Shown piece by piece: positions 61,452 through 64,000 of a stretch of 64,000 nucleotides of DNA. The DNA is taken from the NCBI GenBank assembly GCA_965658355.1, contig CBFHRX010000003.1:1-64000 (forward strand), read 5' to 3'. The first letter of the stretch is position 1. Each line of letters begins with the position of its first letter. The position numbers and the translations under genes are program-made. Origin of the DNA: UBA11891 sp965658355. Lineage in GTDB: Bacteria; Bacteroidota; Bacteroidia; Flavobacteriales; Flavobacteriaceae. The notes below the pieces were generated by a model. It ran no database searches. It was given only the letters and a program-made list of their open reading frames with translations, and was not told the origin of the DNA.

Positions 61452-62026
61452 TGCCTATCAAAATCTTGATACAATACATAGGGGTAGCTGCTTTGGTACT
61501 GCCCCTATTTTTTTCTTGTTCGGATTCCACACAAGCTCTAAATGAAATTCGTTCCACCTCAACACAAGCGGTTGGAACTGCTCAAAACATCCGAATGGTA
61601 TATACAGATTCTCTCAAGATTCAAGCTATATTAACGGCTCCAGTTCACGTAGATTATACGAACCTAAGTTTCCAATATGCAGAATTTCCAAAAGGGTTAA
61701 AAGTTGTCTTTTTTGATTCTTCTAACAATGAAAATACAGTAACAGCAGAGTATGGACTGCTCTACAACGCCACCAACCTTATTGATTTACGAAAAAATGT
61801 CGTTTTGACCTCCTCGGATGGGTCACTCCTAAAAACAGACCAATTGTTCTGGGATGCAGGAAATGAATGGTTGTTTACCGAGCGCCCCTTTACCTTTGAG
61901 AATCAAGACTATAATTTGAATGCGATCCGATTGGACACCAACAAGGAATTTAGTAAATTTCAAACAGGAAAGCTTACCGGGACAATTGCTGTTTCTGAGG
62001 CTAAAGACAGTGTAAATACTTTATGA
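61451..62026 (+). CDS. lptC: LPS export periplasmic protein LptC, lipoprotein type
   Basis: 191 residues with a signal ending LFFSC (Cys23), so anchored as a lipoprotein, unlike the TM-anchored E. coli LptC. The LptC fold follows in VYTDSLKIQAILTAPVHVDY, KGLKVVFFDSSNNENTVTAEYGLLYNATNLIDLRKNVVLTSSDG-like strands and LKTDQLFWDAGNEWLFTERPF. It passes lipopolysaccharide from LptBFG to LptA. In Bacteroidota lptC commonly has this neighbourhood. Confidence 0.88.
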   Translation: MPIKILIQYIGVAALVLPLFFSCSDSTQALNEIRSTSTQAVGTAQNIRMVYTDSLKIQAILTAPVHVDYTNLSFQYAEFPKGLKVVFFDSSNNENTVTAEYGLLYNATNLIDLRKNVVLTSSDGSLLKTDQLFWDAGNEWLFTERPFTFENQDYNLNAIRLDTNKEFSKFQTGKLTGTIAVSEAKDSVNTL

Positions 62027-62220
62027 GAAGTTATCGCATATCAGAAATAATCTATTGGGTAATTAGTGTTTTGTCGCTCCATCAAGCCTATTCGCAGTGG
62101 AATGCCAATTCTCAAAAAGCCTACCTCTTTTTAGGCTTTGCAGCTTTGTCTATTTTCATGGCATTGTTTCGTCGTCATTTTCGGAAGAAATTTGAAAAAC
62201 GCAGGCCCCCAAAAGCATGA
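62023..62220 (+). CDS. Small two-TM protein
   Basis: 65 residues with hydrophobic segments at about 9-21 and 33-48 and a strongly basic tail (RRHFRKKFEKRRPPKA), so the C-terminus is probably cytoplasmic. It overlaps both lptC and the CNNM/CorC-type gene by 4 bases (ATGA), which argues that it is translated. No family recognised. Confidence 0.72.
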   Translation: MRSYRISEIIYWVISVLSLHQAYSQWNANSQKAYLFLGFAALSIFMALFRRHFRKKFEKRRPPKA

Positions 62221-63494
62221 TGCCTGAGGATTTTATTATTCTTGGCTGCCTGATACTTTCGGCATTTTTCTCGGGAATGGAGATTGCCTTTGTCTCTGCC
62301 AACCGTGTGGAACTCGCCATTGAAAAGCAAAAGGCTGGAGTATTAGCAGTGCTTCTTAAAAAGGTAACAGAGAATTCTTCCCGATTCATCGCTACCATGC
62401 TAGTGGGGAATAATATTGCCTTGGTCGCCTATGGAATCTTTATGGGAGACAGAATTACCTTTTTATTATTTAATGATAGTGCGATAGGGGAGTTGAATGA
62501 CCTGAGTATTTTGCTCTACCAAACCTTGATCTCTACGCTTATCATTTTAATCACGGCAGAGTTTTTGCCGAAAGTTTTTTTTCAATTATACGCCAATCGC
62601 TTATTGAAATTCTTTTTGTTGCCAACGGCTTTTTTCTACTATTTGTTGGCCCCTATTTCGCGCGCCATAATATTTTTAACAGATGGGGTACTGAAACGTT
62701 TTTTTCAAGTGGAAACAGATCAGGTTCAATTGAGTTTTTCAAATGTTGAGTTAGGAGACTATATAGAAGAACAAATTGAGCAGAGTAAAGACAAAGAAAA
62801 TTTGGATGCTGAAATTCAAATTTTTCAAAATGCGCTTGAATTTTCAGATGTGAAAGTAAGAGAAGCAATGGTTCCTAGAGCCGAAATAATTGCGGCCTCA
62901 CAAGATACCTCCGTAAAAGAGCTGCAAAAGTTGTTTATTTCTACCGGTCTTTCTAAAATTCTGATTTATCGAAATACATTAGATGATCTAATAGGCTATG
63001 TTCACGCCTTTGAGATGTTTAAGCAGCCAAAAAGCTTAAAAAGTATTTTATTGCCAGTCGCTCAGGTGCACGAGCCCATGCCAGTGAATCAAGTGCTTAA
63101 AGTTTTAACGCGTCAACGAAAGAGCCTAGCGGTGGTCATTGATGAATATGGTGGAACAGCAGGGATCGTAACCATTGAGGATATAGTAGAAGAGCTTTTT
63201 GGTGAAATTGAAGACGAACATGATAGTGTTGCGCATTTTGAGAAAAAAATAGCGGATGCAACATATGAATTCTCAGCCCGCTTGGAAGTTGATTATCTGA
63301 ATCAAACCTATGATTTGGGGCTTCCTGAAAATGAATTTTATGAAACGCTAGGAGGAATGATTGTTTTTCATACAGAAGAGATTCCAGAAAAAGGAGCTGT
63401 GGTTGAAATAGAGGGCTTTTCAATTACGGTAAAAAAGGTATCTTCTACTAAAATTGAGCGTTTAATCGTTCAGTCTCTTCCCAATAAAGACTAA
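62217..63494 (+). CDS. CNNM/HlyC-CorC family protein (DUF21-CBS-CorC)
   Basis: 425 residues: a DUF21/CNNM membrane domain with about four helices (residues 1-150, ILSAFFSGMEIAFVSANRVELA), a CBS pair (about 210-330, with EAMVPRAEIIAASQDTSVKEL and VVIDEYGGTAGIVTIEDIVEELFGEI) and a C-terminal CorC_HlyC domain (YETLGGMIVFH). Relatives transport or sense magnesium or cobalt; GldE in flavobacteria belongs to the same family. The old name hemolysin is not informative. It ends 89 bases before the PpiD-like gene. Confidence 0.9.
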   Translation: MMPEDFIILGCLILSAFFSGMEIAFVSANRVELAIEKQKAGVLAVLLKKVTENSSRFIATMLVGNNIALVAYGIFMGDRITFLLFNDSAIGELNDLSILLYQTLISTLIILITAEFLPKVFFQLYANRLLKFFLLPTAFFYYLLAPISRAIIFLTDGVLKRFFQVETDQVQLSFSNVELGDYIEEQIEQSKDKENLDAEIQIFQNALEFSDVKVREAMVPRAEIIAASQDTSVKELQKLFISTGLSKILIYRNTLDDLIGYVHAFEMFKQPKSLKSILLPVAQVHEPMPVNQVLKVLTRQRKSLAVVIDEYGGTAGIVTIEDIVEELFGEIEDEHDSVAHFEKKIADATYEFSARLEVDYLNQTYDLGLPENEFYETLGGMIVFHTEEIPEKGAVVEIEGFSITVKKVSSTKIERLIVQSLPNKD

Positions 63495-63583
63495 CAGATT
63501 CTCTCTCTTTCTTAGTCTCAAAAATATTTTGATATCGCTCTAATAATCGTAAATTCGCACACTAGCTGAAAATATGGTATAGT

Positions 63584-64000
63584 ATGGCAATTTTAGGACA
63601 AATCAGACAACGTTCTTTCTTCTTAATTTTCATCATTGGGATGGCACTTTTTGCTTTTGTTATCTCTGGTGTTTTTGATGGCAACAGCAGTGGTGACATA
63701 GCCACTGAGCCTATTGCTTTAATTAATGATGAAGAAATGGACCTTAATACATTCCGCTTTCAAGTAGAACAAACGGAACGGAATTATGGCTTCTCTACTC
63801 TTCAAGCTGTGAGAGCCGTGTGGAATCAAAGTATTCAAAACACAATTTTAAACCAGCAATTTGACGCCTTAGGGATCGATGCTGGAAAAGAACAGATAGA
63901 GCAAATTATTTCTCAAAATCCCGCTTTTGTAAGAGATGAGCGATTTTTGAATCAAAGTGGATTTTTTGATTTTGGCTTATTCACCAACTTCATCAACCTG
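63584..64000 (+). CDS. Peptidylprolyl isomerase, PpiD/SurA type (partial, runs off the window)
   Basis: 139 codons are visible with no stop. The product begins MAILGQIRQRSFFLIFIIGM with a membrane helix at about 12-31 and then a SurA_N-like region (ALINDEEMDLNTFRFQVEQTE, VWNQSIQNTILNQQFDALGID). This is the N-terminus of PpiD-like periplasmic folding factors, whose rotamase domain would lie beyond the window. The upstream 89 bases hold a short inverted repeat TCAAAA-ATA-TTTTGA and no clear promoter, so it may share the coaX-lptC transcript. Confidence 0.85.
   Translation, partial: MAILGQIRQRSFFLIFIIGMALFAFVISGVFDGNSSGDIATEPIALINDEEMDLNTFRFQVEQTERNYGFSTLQAVRAVWNQSIQNTILNQQFDALGIDAGKEQIEQIISQNPAFVRDERFLNQSGFFDFGLFTNFINL

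Noticed and set aside
1..64000. CRISPR arrays, rRNA genes or a replication origin
   Set aside because: No regularly spaced repeats, no rRNA-like segments and no DnaA-box cluster were seen.

Overview
The window reads as the chromosome of a marine-type member of the Flavobacteriaceae (Bacteroidota). Evidence: promoters of the Bacteroidota form TTG-N(16-23)-TAnnTTTG precede many genes; Shine-Dalgarno sequences are largely missing; and several gene neighbourhoods are typical of flavobacteria. These are acpP-fabF-rnc-IPExxxVDY-pyk, exonuclease-fused dnaE followed by trxA, the ligase-associated DNA damage cluster, and coaX-OMP-TPR-lptC-CNNM-ppiD. The DNA is gene-dense, with two tRNA genes, one 98-base run of N, and no CRISPR array, rRNA or complete mobile element. 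LAYOUT. 1-8.3 kb: a secreted asparaginase-like lipoprotein, an ABM monooxygenase-like protein, a CYTH protein, dinB, then the minus-strand run acpP-fabF-rnc-IPExxxVDY-pyk, and purN-rnhA. 8.3-12 kb: a PfkB kinase paired with a divergent PurF-like amidotransferase behind a hairpin leader, then Fe/Mn superoxide dismutase. 12-18.9 kb: an AddA/AddB-like helicase-nuclease pair and a one-TM unknown. 18.9-24.3 kb: a carotenoid region (crtI, and a crtA-like/crtD/cruF operon) split by a K+ channel gene. The channel gene is preceded by an overlapping 27-codon membrane micro-ORF. 24.3-30.8 kb: lipoprotein, DUF2383-like, SDR, CBS and HDAC-like genes, metG, yraN, an ACT-type protein. 30.8-39.8 kb: one minus-strand repair operon, exonuclease-ligase-Lhr helicase-PdeM-mfd. 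39.9-44.8 kb: dnaE, trxA, tRNA-Asp. 44.9-51.7 kb: a six-gene minus-strand operon joining beta-fructoside breakdown (sugar porter, GH32, fructokinase) to glycerate use (glycerate kinase, GntP permease). 52-56.6 kb: rmuC, DUF2490, a divergent diheme cytochrome/DsrE pair (the DsrE gene contains the N gap), and a quinone oxidoreductase. 56.6-58 kb: a ~1.2 kb AT-rich insertion at the 3' end of tRNA-Phe, flanked by 13-bp direct repeats of the tRNA end and carrying a 4-TM protein, an XRE regulator and a cluster of TGTATACA palindromes. 58-64 kb: the coaX to ppiD envelope operon, cut by the window end. HOW IT FITS TOGETHER. Much of the window serves genome maintenance (DinB, AddAB, ligase cluster, Mfd, DnaE, RmuC, RNase HI). 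The carotenoid genes fit the monocyclic, hydroxylated (myxol/saproxanthin-type) pathway; the phytoene synthase and cyclase genes lie elsewhere. The best candidates for something undescribed are the tRNA-Phe mini-island, the micro-ORF in front of the channel gene, and the promoter/attenuator-like region before the carotenoid operon. All positions and motifs were read by eye; no database search was run.
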